A DNA stretch of 64,000 nucleotides. Source: Caenorhabditis elegans. Lineage: Eukaryota > Nematoda > Chromadorea > Rhabditida > Rhabditidae. Under the pieces are notes generated by a model. That model saw only the letters and a program-made list of their open reading frames with translations. It had not been told where the DNA came from and made no database searches. Shown here in pieces: positions 22,601 through 33,324 of this stretch; the first letter of the stretch is position 1; each line of letters opens with the position of its first letter. The position numbers were made by a program, and so were the translations under genes. The stretch covers positions 4,340,001-4,404,000 of the forward strand of contig NC_003281.10 of the NCBI RefSeq assembly GCF_000002985.6, read 5' to 3'.

Positions 22601-24593
22601 TGGTACTCGTATGGGTGCGTGGGTTCGAATCCCACTTCGTGCAGATCTTTTTGCCATATTTTCCAAGGCATAACGCAACACGATCACTGCGGTAAATTGA
22701 GCTGATTACGTAAAAGAGGATACATCTACGAATTTTTTTCTTTAGTACGAGTGCGCTAATCTTGTGTGTAAATAGTAATAAACGCGGCTGTCTTTTCTTC
22801 GTTTTCTGCAACAACTATTCTTTGCCATCTTCTTCGCACCTCTGAGCCGACTCGAGTTTCTCAAGGGATCAGATCATAAACTCTAGAGGCAGGATAGTTT
22901 TCTTTTAGTTTACAAAAAACGGGCGTAGTTCGCCGCACTCAAGAATTGCCCCACCAGACATCAAAACGAGATAGTACGGAGAATATCAGAGACGCAGATT
23001 GAATATCAATTGCGCAAGACGACGTTCAAGAGGTCACCAGACGTTCATACAATTTATCGTTTTTTTTGAGTAAAGAGCAACTGTAGCTATGTGGATTTAT
23101 GCTCGAAGTGCATAGCATAGGCGCATTAGATGACGGGAACTTGAACAAGAAATAACATTGAAAAATCTAGAAGGATTTTGCTAGTAGAATGGGAAGATTT
23201 TTATGCAATTAATTCACAAATTAAATTTCAGAAAGCCCTGATCGCCTACGTCGAATGGAAAATCAACGAAGAGCTCCAAATTGTGAAGAAAACACGTAAG
23301 ATGGAAGTTTCCAAAATCCGCCCACGCAATTTGAATGAAACCGCCGATTCCGTGAGAGTTCTTCGGCAGATTAAGAGCCAAAGTTCCAATTTGTGCTCAC
23401 CAAGATTCGTGGAAGTATTCTATACGCTTGATGAGACTTATGGACAGGAAACTGTGATCGGAATGATTCGAGTTGTAAGTTGAACAAAAGTTTGGAAAAT
23501 TTTGCGTATAATGTGGCACCTGATTTGGCTGCTATCTCAAAAACCATCAAAAAACCAAAATTCTTCCAGATCTTTGACAAATTCGCTTTCTCCACAGCCA
23601 CCATCTCTGATTGGGCATCAGCAGCCGAAACAGCAACCGGGGGACGCCCAGAAGCCGGAGCTCTCATTCATCAATGGTACCGCCCGTCTTCCACAATTTC
23701 TCGCCCAGTCCTTCGTGCAGTCGTCTCATCGAATAGTGTTGAATTCAATCAATTGACAGAGGAAACGTGGACGGTCCCGCTGGAAATTTCTGGATCTGCT
23801 GGAACTCAGTTGGCTGTAATTTCAGAGAAGAAACAAGCCATTCCATTTGTATCCAGTGATTATGTTGTTGTGGATGCTGGTAGGAAATCACACGCTTTTG
23901 TTGTATACGATGTAAGTTATGGTGCATTACAGAGATACATTTTTTGAGACTTCTAAAAACACTTTAATACACTAAATTTGACAAGCAAATTTCTTTGCGC
24001 TAGCTGTGTTCCTCAAAAAAAAAATAATATAATTTCAGGCAGATACATACCTTCGATTAATAAGATGCTTTGGAGACTCTAGATGTCCATCAAAAGAAAT
24101 TGGAGGAATTTTCTCCGATCTGGGAGCCGCTCTTCTTGCAAATATATTACCGAAACCAGAAAATCAAGATGTTGCAAAATGGAAATCTGTGTTTAAGGTA
24201 AGGCTTATGATACCTAGAAGTTATAAATAGGCATTAAGAATCTGCCTGCCTTATACCTAAATGTCACCAAGTAGGATGGTATGTAGATAGGCATGAGACA
24301 GGCACAGAGACCTGGTGACATAAAAAGACAGTCGAAGTATGTCCTTGAAGGTGCAAAACTCTTCCATTTAAGTAAAGTTACGTTCGAAACAGAGTTTTCT
24401 AGGCCATGCAGTACATCAAACTAACCATCTTAATTGTTTTTTTCAGTTCATGGCTCAACAAAATATCGTGGAAGGAACTGCGGCTTGTTGTGTGGAGCAC
24501 GCAATCCGAGAAATGCGAAAATGCTCATATTGGGATATTCAAGATGTGTGCACAAAAATTGACTTCAATATTGTTTTAGCAGCTGTTGCGTAA
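16684..24593 (+). CDS. M1-aminopeptidase-like type II membrane protein, catalytically degenerate, 781 aa
   Basis: Eight exons: 16684-17121, 18156-18420, 20727-21367, 21969-22079, 23232-23474, 23570-23911, 24039-24197, 24447-24593. They are in phase, giving 781 codons plus TAA. A short basic cytosolic tail is followed by a membrane anchor at about residues 15-41 (WLLIALIAVIIGIILC) and a Thr-rich stalk (about 58-135), the layout of membrane alanyl aminopeptidases. The ectodomain shows M1 features (FQPIHYVLNITI at the start of the saddle domain; SYPLTRLEIVVAPV before the exopeptidase loop). Where active enzymes have GAMEN it reads GHSAL (about 438-442), and where they have HEXXH it reads KEVIG before QW (about 466-472). 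Zinc binding is therefore lost, and it should be a pseudoenzyme, perhaps an adhesion or receptor-like protein (inference). Long introns carry a 40-bp hairpin, a tRNA gene and CT/GA tracts. Confidence 0.88.
20497..20601. repeat. Perfect 40-bp hairpin with interleaved inverted segments
   Basis: The 40-base arm at 20509-20548 (starts TGGAAAATTGTTTGTTATGC) is exactly complementary to 20562-20601, with a 13-base loop. The loop itself (CCAAACTAATATAA) is the complement, with one extra base, of the segment just left of the left arm (TTATATTAGTTGG). The order is therefore A-B-A'-B'. It lies in intron 2 of the M1-like gene. Confidence 0.9.
22524..22643 (+). tRNA. tRNA-Leu(CAA) with 36-nt intron
   Basis: A class II tRNA with a 7-bp acceptor stem (GCACGGA 22524-22530 with TTCGTGC 22636-22642), discriminator A at 22643, A box TGGCCGAGTGGTCTAAGG and B box GGTTCGAATCC. 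The anticodon CAA is at 22558-22560. An intron at 22562-22597 follows the base 3' of the anticodon, as is usual for nuclear tRNA introns; removing it restores the CCAGACT...TTCTGG anticodon stem. A long variable arm is present. TCTTTTT at 22645-22651 is a Pol III terminator. It sits inside intron 4 of the M1-like gene on the same strand and is expected to be transcribed independently from its internal promoter. Confidence 0.95.
22650..23060. other. GC-richer block directly 3' of the tRNA, possible LTR/retroelement remnant
   Basis: Unlike the surrounding intron, this stretch has balanced composition, an AATAAA near 22777, a TCTTTTCTTCG tract and then CACTCAAGAATTGCCCCACC and further non-AT-rich sequence. 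A position just downstream of a tRNA gene is a favoured target of some LTR retrotransposons. I see no paired repeats or target duplication, so this is only a possibility. Confidence 0.25.
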
Positions 24594-25439
24594 ACATTTT
24601 CAAGTTGAATTTGTTTGAGCCCGGGTAATGCTTTGAAGCCGAAATTTGAACCCACCTAATATTTCATTTTTTTCCCTTTGATTGTGATCAATGTATTTTC
24701 TTGGCTCATTTTGCAGCCGACAAATTGCGTCCGCCGCTCAGTTCAGTTATTTCTTTTTCTCCCATCCCATCACTTTTGATACTCATGTTCCATTTTTGCC
24801 TGAATCTTGTTTGCTCAACATTTCCAAAATTGTTCAAAATCTCATTTGAGAGCTTCTGTCTGTCATTTTCTTGACTTTTTGAATTGTAATTTTTATTTTC
24901 TAATTCTTTTCATTTTAATAGAAATCAGCTTTGTCTGCTGAAAATAAAAACTAAAATAAATCCCTGAAATTCAAGATTATTATTTCACATTAAGAGGCAA
25001 ACGGTCACGTAGGCGGAAAGGAATGTCTGCCGACTATAGAACCTACACATCAGACCTTGGAGGTTTTTTATTCGAACAAAAATTATTAAACCAATTTTCA
25101 GAAAAAATTATTTTTTTTAATTTCCAAAAAAATATGTTTTTCAATGAAAATTGTTAAGTTTCAAAATTTCGCGAAATTTTTTTTTCTATAAACTAGTACA
25201 AAGTCCCTTCTCGGCATGTCCCTCCAAAAATGCAAACGCGCTCTATTTCTAATTTCAAAAAACATACACTAAAAATTGACTAATAAAGTGAAATAGAAGT
25301 TCAACCACAGATTAAAAATAAAGTTGATTTTTTTATTGTTGCCTTAAACTATTTAAATATTTGTTCTCATTTTTAGAGACACATCGTTTCAATTTTTCAT
25401 TCATTTTTTCACAAAGATCTACACTTTTTGTTCTGAAAA
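24594..25439. other. 3' flank of M1-like gene and upstream region of ckb-1
   Basis: The M1-like 3' UTR probably ends near the AATAAA cluster around 24945-24960. The remainder is AT-rich with a tract at 25000-25060 (CGGTCACGTAGGCGGAAAGG) of the dispersed GTAGGC type. No gene is seen. ckb-1 has no trans-splice acceptor immediately before its ATG, so its promoter should lie here. Confidence 0.5.
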
Positions 25440-27391
25440 ATGCGACCAATTGAGGTAAAAATTATATTTTTTTACAAAAATGTTAAACACTCCAAAAACT
25501 TACAGAAATTTTTCACTGAAAATGCGCCGGACTCCGATTTGGTTATTGAAAAAGTCATCGAGTTTGGTATTGATTTTTTAGGTGGAGAATGGAAAAATGT
25601 GAAGAAAAATGAAGTGAAAGTTACCACTATTTTGTGAGTTTTTCAGTTAATTGGTTAACATTGTAGAGGACAAAATTTTTCAAAATTTTCCAAAATTAAT
25701 TTTTTCAAGTATAATAAGTTTTGACAAGAAAAATCGAAAATAAATCACGACTGAAAAATATATTGATTTTATTAAAAAAAACGAAAGTAACTTTAAAATG
25801 ACATAGTGACAGTAGATTATCTAAAAAATTATTATTTAAATCGAAAAACCAAAATTTTTGATATAAATCGCCAACTTCCAAGAAATTTTCCAAAACTCTT
25901 TGGCTCCAAACAAAATCACGAAAATTTCAATTTTAATTCAAAATTACAGAGGAGGTCAATCAAATCACATGTTCCACGTGACGTCATCTACATCTGCAAC
26001 TCCGTATCTTTTGAGAATTCATCGACAAGGTCCAAGTCATGTTTTTATGGATACTGTCAATTTTGCAATTTTCTCTGGTATGTTCTTTATTTGGCACTGT
26101 CTGACAAAATTCGTATAAAGTATTGATTTGTTGCCAAAACTTTTAGCAAGTTGTTTCTGAGTTTAATGAAAATAATTTTGCCAAGAAATTGTGGCTAAAT
26201 GATAATTTATTTTAGGTTTTTTTTGGTATTATGTTTTCGAATTAATTAAAAGTTTAATTTAGAACGAGGACTTGGCCCAAAACTATATGGATTCTTTGAT
26301 GGAGGACGAATGGAAGAGTTTCTCCCGAGCAGAACATTGGATTCAGATTGCATTTTGGATCCGGAGTAAGTCTAGATTTTTTTTCAGGCGAAGAATATTT
26401 CGACCCACGCAATTAGACATTTTTAAAAGTGATAATGGATGAATAAAAAGGTTACCAAAATAATTCCAGAATCTCCCGCCGTGTGGGTGCCGTGTACCCC
26501 AAATACCACGCTATTGATGTCCCAGTTTCAAAGAAAAGACGTTGCTTTCAAGTCATGCGAGAATCTTTAAAAGAATATCAGTCAGCTCCCTTTATGTTCG
26601 GATTGTATTTAAATCTGAAATTTTTAGAGATCTTGGCGGTGGCGACTATGAAATAAAACCAACAACTGTCACATATTCGGAGCATCCCAAGAAGATCTCA
26701 ATGGATGATTTGTACAAGGAAATAGATTTCATGGAGAAATGGACAAATGAATTGTTTGAGGATACTGTTGTGTTTTGTCATAATGATCTAGCAGTAATAA
26801 TTTTTACCTTTTTTTTTGAAAACATTCTCTTCCAGAATTAAATTTGATTTATCATATTTCAGTCGAGTAACATTCTCGAGCTAAACTCTACAAAAGAGCT
26901 CGTATTAATTGATTGGGAATTCGGATCCTACAATTGTAGAGGTTTTGATTTGGCAATGCATTTGGCTGAAACTGCGGCAGATTTTCGAGATTCGACTCCA
27001 CCAGGGATCCGAATAAGTGAAGAGCTTACTGATAATCCACCGAATCTTCAAGGGTTTTGTGAAGCTTATGTGGATGCTGATAATAAGGTAAAAATTGAAG
27101 TTCAGGCCCAATTTGTGTCTGCAAGAAAAGCCTATTTTTGTTATTTTTCAGCTCAAAAATCGTGTCCCATCAAATCGAGATCTGGAAGTTTCTAACCTGA
27201 TTTGTGAATGTCAGTTCTTTTGGCCAATTACTCAATTATTCTGGGCATGCTTCGTAATGAAACTAGCACTTTTAAAGTACAATTGTGGTGTTGATATGGA
27301 TGTTCAAGCTCAGGATCGATTTGCGGTTTACTGGCATTTAAAGGAAAGAACTCGGAAAATTTATGAAGATTTGAAGAAAGGCACTTGTTAA
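25440..27391 (+). CDS. ckb-1: Choline/ethanolamine kinase, 371 aa (first of three tandem copies)
   Basis: Eight exons (25440-25454, 25506-25633, 25950-26077, 26263-26365, 26470-26580, 26628-26793, 26863-27087, 27152-27391) join in phase to 371 codons plus TAA. The family nucleotide-binding region is seen as [13 protein letters not shown] and [20 protein letters not shown]. The Brenner phosphotransferase motif HNDLASSN starts at about residue 213, and the Mg-binding IDWE (Asp234) lies in the choline kinase motif [19 protein letters not shown]. Cys replaces the Trp seen in the two neighbours. The enzyme family phosphorylates choline or ethanolamine with ATP, the first step of the Kennedy phospholipid pathway, in the cytosol. 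Exon lengths match ckb-2 and ckb-3 exactly except for the last two exons, proving tandem duplication. Symbol from memory of B0285.8. Confidence 0.95.
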
Positions 27392-27975
27392 TTGATGGGT
27401 TTTCATTGTGTTTTATTAAATATGAAGTTGTGATAGTTTTAATGTGATTAAAATAAAATTTAAATCAACTATCGTGAAAAGTTTAACTACAAAACTGTAT
27501 TAAATCTGAGAACACATACTTTATAAGTTGGGAAATTGTTGATCAAGTCTAAGTTGAACTAATATATTCTTGATGGAATCGGACCGAAAAAATCAATTTA
27601 TCTTATTCAGAAACCATCTTGAGAATGCCTACATTTTGGCGCGAGAATAGCGGCAGAAGAGAGAGCTAGAACGGTAGGCATTCTCATGATCTCATGGTTT
27701 TTCTTATACATTTTCTTTTTTTCTGCCGTTTAGTTTATTGATCTCAATTGGTTTGTTGGTCTCCCCCTCCCCCTGTCTGCGGTCATTTAGTCCAATAAGT
27801 CAACGTGTACTAACTGCACCTGGACTTTGTTCACTTCCTCTATAAAATGACTTTTTGATTGTCTTCTTTCTTATTCTATATCTACTTTTTGAATTTGTAA
27901 ATTTTATAGCTACAATTTCACTTTGAAACTGTTTGGTTTTTTTTTCAGAAACCATACAATTTTGTTTCTCCAAAC
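27392..27975. other. ckb-1/ckb-2 spacer with short inverted repeat
   Basis: 584 bp. A GAGAATGCCTAC...GTAGGCATTCTC inverted pair lies at about 27622-27687 around a GC-rich centre (GGCGCGAGAATAGCGGC). A pyrimidine-rich tract (27745-27850, CCCCCTCCCCCTG) suggests a separate ckb-2 promoter rather than an operon. Confidence 0.5.
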
Positions 27976-30099
27976 ATGACAGCTATCGAGGTACTTTCAC
28001 ATATTTAACTTAAACTATTCGAGTTGTATATTATTTTTCAGAAATTTTTCACTGAAAAATCCCCGGATTCCGAGCAAGTTCTGTTGAAAGTCATCGAGTT
28101 GGGCATCGATTTTTTGGGCGGAGAATGGAAGAATGTGGATAAAAGTCAAGTGAATGTTTCGCGAGTTCAGTAAGTTTCCAATTTGTTTTCTACCAATTTC
28201 AAACTAATATTTCAGTGGTGGACAATCGAATCACATGTTCCACGTGACGTCATCTACATCAGCCACTCCATATCTTTTAAGAATCCATCGTCAGCCTCCG
28301 AGCCAAGTTTTCACGGATACCGTCAATTTGGCGATTTTTTCGGGTGTGTGGAGTTTACTAATATTAAAACTGCACGTAAAATGTGATGTATTGAAAAATT
28401 CACACAGTTCCCTTTTTTTCAGAGCGAGGACTTGGTCCAAAACTTTATGGGTTTTTCGAAGGAGGAAGAATGGAAGAGTTTCTCCCGAGTAAAACTTTTG
28501 ATGTGAATGATGTTTTGGTTCCAGAGTTAGTTTTAAACTTATTTTCATAAACTATTTGATGTATTTTTCAGAAATTCTCGAAAAATCGGTGCAATCTTCC
28601 CACTCTATCATTCAATCAATGTTCCAGTTTCAAAAAGTCGCCGGTGTGTTCACTTGATGAGAGAATGGCTCAATGGATACGAGTGAGCAAATTTTGCAGT
28701 TTAAGACTAATTTATTTGAATTTTTCCAGAAGTCTTGGAGGTGGTGACTATGAGATTTTGCCAACTACAGTCAACTATTCGGATCATCCTAAATCAGTTT
28801 CCATCAAAGATCTGAATCATGAAATCGACAATTTCGAAAAATGGTCGACTGAAATTTTTGAGCACACTTTGGTCTTCAGTCACAATGATCTAGCGGTAAA
28901 ATATTTATTTTTTTAACTAACAAAAATGTATTTTTCAGTCTACCAACATTCTCGAGCTCAACTCCACAAAAGAGCTCGTATTAATTGATTGGGAATTTGG
29001 AACTTATAACTGGAGAGGATTTGATTTGGCAATGCATTTATCCGAGACAGCGATTGATTATCGTGTACCATTTCCACCTGGAATCAAGATGAATGGAGAT
29101 TTAATTGATAATCCACCAAATATTCAAATTTTCTGTGAAGCTTATGTTGAAGCTGACAAAAAGGTAAGAATTCTGATAGGGAACGATATGATTTTATATA
29201 TTTCGCGCAAGATATGATGAATTCGGCAAGGGAACCCAACCGTCGTAATGCTATATATTTTACGCGCAAACTTATTCACTACAGTAATCTTAATTTCGCA
29301 AAATAAATGTTTTCTTCTCAAAACTAACATACTAAATGGCTTAACAAAAAAACCAAGCGAAAAATTGGACGTGACGAACGACCGTCATGTTCTCTGTCGT
29401 CTCTATTCCGTCCATTACTCTCTCGATATACCCCTCTGTTATATTTTCCCGCTAGTCGGGAAAAACCACCGAGCGTCGTGGCGGGCGCTTGTGAGTCAGC
29501 TTCTTGACGGTAGATGAGTGTGGATGGAGTGAGAGGAGGAGTCCTGTGTATGTCGTTGTCAACGTCGACCGAGCGTCCGTGCCAAGCGCTGCGTCACCAG
29601 GGGATGACTGTCGGAAGATGGTCAGTCCCGGGTGCATAAGGAGTGGTGGATGGTTCAGGACCGAAAGGTAGCAGACAAAAGCCACCGCGCGGTGCAGTGG
29701 CCGGACAGCGCTTGTGAGTTGACACGTATACACAGCCTTCTCAATACCTTCAGACCACTTGTCACTTTTTGCAATTTTGCAATTTTATGCAATCGGTATT
29801 TAAACCATGTTTTACAAAATTTCAAGAATATTTAAGACATAAGAACTACTAATGTTTTTTTTCAGCTCAAAAACCGTTCACCATCGGATCCAACTGCTGA
29901 AGTGAAAGCTCTAATTCAAGAATGTCAATTCTTCTGGCCTCTTACAAATCTCTTCTGGGCACTCTCAGCCATGAAGCACTCACTTCTTAAATTCGAAAAT
30001 GGAGTTGATTTGGACGTGCAAGCACGTGATCGATTGGCAGTTTACTTCCACTTGAAACCAAGATCTCAGAAGATTTACGAGGAATTGAGCAAGAAATGA
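27976..30099 (+). CDS. ckb-2: Choline/ethanolamine kinase, 369 aa (second tandem copy)
   Basis: Eight exons (27976-27990, 28042-28169, 28216-28343, 28423-28525, 28572-28682, 28730-28895, 28939-29163, 29866-30099) give 369 codons plus TGA. The same motifs as in its neighbours are present: [42 protein letters not shown] and [19 protein letters not shown], so it looks catalytically intact. The first coding exon is only 15 bases (MTAIE), a trait shared by all three copies. Its last intron (29164-29865) is enlarged by a GC-rich 402-bp repeat whose inverted near-identical copy lies 9 kb downstream. Function is as for ckb-1; relative substrate preference for choline or ethanolamine cannot be read from sequence. 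Symbol from memory of B0285.9. Confidence 0.95.
29361..29762 (-). repeat. 402-bp GC-rich repeat, copy 1 (in last intron of ckb-2)
   Basis: This is the near-identical reverse complement of 38912-39313. Differences are few (for example GCGGG versus GCGAG in the stretch after GACTA, and a diverged end with GACGAACGACC versus GGTAAACGACT). It contains AAGCTGACTCACAAGCGCCC on the complement. A 93-codon open frame runs through both copies on the same repeat strand, with one amino-acid difference, but it lacks any recognisable domain. No clear terminal inverted repeat or target duplication; class unknown. Confidence 0.9.
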
Positions 30100-30884
30100 T
30101 TTGCAACTAACATGTATACTTATTTTTGATTGATGATTTCTGTGAATGAATTATTTCCTTAAAGTTTTTGCTCACCTAAAAAAAATACCAGAAACATACC
30201 AGAAAGAGGAAATTTTCAAATGAAATGTCCTTGTCTCCTACGCGGCATGCTAGCTTTTTTCCTTATCTCTGAAACAAAAACTTTTCCGAGGATTAAGCCG
30301 AAGGTCGAATGGTATGCTTGTCTAATCCATGTTCTCTTTTATGAACGCCTTACAGTTTCGAGAACTTTACACAGAACACGAGAAGCTCGTTCTGTTATTC
30401 GATAGATTAAAACAGTTTTTGATTTTTTTTTCTTTGTGGCTGTCTTTATTTGGATTTGTAAATCCCATTTCCGTTGGTAGGGACACAAAAAAGAATGCAA
30501 AAATTGCCAATGTAACAACTTAGCTTATTCACAATTTATAATTTGTAGGATAACTGTCCTTATACGGTACGATGGGTACTGTAAGAGTACTGTAGGAGTG
30601 TGTAGACTATTAATAGGGTATGACAGGAGTATGGTTTCATTATAATTTCAACTCGAAAAAGTTTACCAAAAAAGGAGCTCTATCAAAAATATTTTGAATT
30701 TTTAGGGAAACAATTTCGTCAAATGAAGACCGAAACAATAAAAAATCAAACGTTTCCAAAAAAATCAGAATATGAAAAAACCAACTCTCTTCAACTTCCA
30801 TAAAAAGTTTTAATAAAAATGTCTCAAAACATTCAGAAAACCTTCCACTAGAAAATTTCATTTCTCAAAAGCTGCTAAATTAAC
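30100..30884. other. ckb-2/ckb-3 spacer
   Basis: 785 bp with no gene. A short ACGGTACGATGGGTACTGTA-type repeat lies at 30570-30600, resembling the TACTGTA-containing palindromic families elsewhere in the window. The remainder is AT-rich, with no obvious trans-splice acceptor immediately before the ckb-3 ATG. Confidence 0.5.
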
Positions 30885-32820
30885 ATGAAACCAATTGAGG
30901 TGAGAAAATTCTAAATGCATTTTATTTTTAAAAATTCCCTTAAATTTCAGAAACTATTCGTTGGCAACTCGCTGGACTCCGTAGCTGTTCTACAAAAAGC
31001 TCTAGACTTTGGAATTGACTTTTTGGGAGATGAATGGAAAAATGTGAATAGGAGTGAAGTGACTGTGACAAGAATATTGTAAATAGTTATCTTTTTTAGA
31101 TTGAAACAATAAATCTATATTTCCAGAGGTGGTCAATCGAATCACATGTTCCACGTGACGTCATCAACATCTGCGACTTCGTTTGTTTTACGAATTCATC
31201 GAGAAGGACAAAGCCAGTTTGACACAGATATTGTGAATTTTGCAATCTTTTCTGGTATGTTATTGTGACTTTGAACTAAATATCGAGAAATTCTGCGTAA
31301 TTCCAATTCGAGAAAGATAATAATAATTAACATTTTGAGCTATTGGCAAAATAAATTGGTATTGATATGTAGGTCGCGTTTTTGAAACAAAAAAGATGAT
31401 CAACGACCGCACGACAACAAAATCCAGAAATTCAAAAAATTAATTACCAATTAGTATTGCATGCACGTATGTATATGTTTTCATTGATCATTTTGTCTGG
31501 AACTATAATATAATAGGAACGCAATACTGATAATGCGACAGCTATTTTTATTTTCAGAAAGAGGACTTGGCCCGAAACTTTATGGTTTTTTTGAAGAAGG
31601 ACGAATGGAAGAGTTTCTTCCCAGTGTTACTCTGAAACTCAACGACGTTCTGAATACTGAGTATGTTTATTCGAAGATCTTTAAAAAGCGTTATTTTATT
31701 ATTCAGAATCTCTCGTAAAATTGGAGCGGCTTTTCCCAAATACCATGCAATCAATGTTCCGGTATCTAAAAGTCGAAGATGTTTTCAAATTATGAGAGAA
31801 TCACTTCATGATTATCAGTAAGTTGGGACTTTTTCTTAAATCAAAATCCCATGGGGTTTCAAAATAGTTAACTTCCAGAGCCCTCGGCGGTGGCGACTTT
31901 GCAATTTTCCCCACGGTGGTCACCTATTCAGAACACCCAAAAAGTATTTCTATCAAGGATTTGCTAACAGAAATCGATCTTCTAGAAAAATGGTCGATCG
32001 ATTTGTTCGAGAATACTTTGGTTTTCTGTCACAATGATTTGACGGTATTCATATATAAATTGGATTTGTTTAATTTTTAATTGAATTTCAGTCATCCAAC
32101 ATCCTTCAACTAAACTCCACTGGAGAACTTGTATTCATTGATTGGGAAAATGCATCCTATAACTGGAGAGGATATGATTTAGCGATGCATTTGTCTGAAG
32201 CTGCTGTAATTCGAAACACTTGCCCGCCTGGAATTGTGATAAATGAGGAGTTAACTGATAATCCACCTAACCTCCAGGCGTTTTGTGAAGCTTACGTGGA
32301 TTCGGAGAACAAGGTAATATTTTCTATAGAAACTCAGAATATTGAACGTATTGTTTCATTTTTTACTGGTAAATGAGTAAATTTCTACTAGGAAAGAAGA
32401 ATCCGTTCTCCAACTTTTAGACTGTTAGAATTCTAGTTATTGTGCAAAATGCGATGCATCATTGGCAAAATTCCAGCTTGGCTAATATTAGAAATTCCGT
32501 TTCAATGCACTTTATTCTGCGCGCAAATGCGGTGATGTAAAAAAGCCAATTGTCCCATTTTAGTTTTTCTAAGCTAAAAGTTTCAGATCAAAGGCCTTCT
32601 GTCATCAAATATTTCATCTCAAGTGAATTCCTTGATCCAAGAATGTAAATTCTTCTGGCCCATAACTCATCTCTTCTGGGCATGTTTTATCATGAAATTG
32701 GGATTGTTTGAGTGTAATCGTGAAATCAAATTGAATGCTCAAGCTCGCGAACATTTGGCAGTTTACTTCCATCTAAGATCAAGGTCTGAGATGATTTACA
32801 AGAAATTGAGTGAGAACTGA
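30885..32820 (+). CDS. ckb-3: Choline/ethanolamine kinase, 368 aa (third tandem copy)
   Basis: Eight exons (30885-30899, 30951-31078, 31127-31254, 31558-31660, 31707-31817, 31879-32044, 32092-32313, 32587-32820) give 368 codons plus TGA. Motifs: [41 protein letters not shown] and [19 protein letters not shown]. It is one codon shorter than its neighbours in exon 7, and Asn replaces Phe after IDWE. GEF/GEW-type residues before the loop are changed too (FLGDEWKNV rather than FLGGEWKNV). Catalytic His, Asp, Asn and the second Asp are all kept, so it should be active. Introns are mostly short; intron 3 is about 300 bp. Symbol from memory of B0285.10. Confidence 0.95.
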
Positions 32821-33324
32821 GATTTCATAAACTAATATCTATTCTTTTGATCTATTTTCTTGAGTTGTTCTCTTCAAAATGATATACTAATAAACGTTTT
32901 ATAAAGTCGGAGAAAAGAAATTGTCAAAAGTGAACAAATTTCCACACATCAAGAAACTGGGAAAGGCCAGCAAGTGCGCCCCAGTAATCATGCTTTCTGG
33001 AGAAGACCCTGGAACATAATGCGTCTATGTAAGCAAAAACCCATAATATTTACTCCCCCTTAAAGATGTTATTGAGTTTTTGCACCGCAATCATTCTTAT
33101 CATGTGCACCGGTTTTAAGACTGAGAGAACCTTCGTGCGTGTTTACCGTTTTTTTCTTCGTGTTCCTTACTCTTCCTCACTCTTCTTTACACAACCGATA
33201 CATCCTTCGTGTCATTCACAGCTACAAATATTTTCAAAATTCAAATTTTGCTGCGTGAATCAAAAATTGCAGTTTCAATCCTCCTCTTTGATCTACTCAA
33301 GGTCTCTCAAGCATTCAAGAAGAT
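32821..33324. other. Spacer between ckb-3 and the coiled-coil family
   Basis: 504 bp without a gene. A spacer segment at 33130-33190 (TGTTTACCG, then TTCCTTACTCTTCCTCACTCTT) is also found upstream of the intact paralogue at 36503, so it is probably a duplicated promoter. Confidence 0.5.
33130..33190 (+). promoter_or_regulatory. Duplicated promoter segment with TGTTTAC element
   Basis: GTGTTTACCGTTTTTT followed by TTCCTTACTCTTCCTCACTC matches ATGTTTACCATTTTG and TTCCTTAGTCTTCCTCACTC at 36135-36180, at a similar distance before each first exon. TGTTTAC is the forkhead (DAF-16-type) core; binding is only inferred. Confidence 0.4.

Noticed and set aside
22475-22814. Minus-strand frames over the tRNA
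   Set aside because: They read the complement of the tRNA gene and its flank.
29452-29733. 93-codon frame shared by both 402-bp repeats
   Set aside because: It lies wholly within a non-coding repeat, with no domain or splice context. Identity between copies follows from DNA identity, so it is not listed as a gene.
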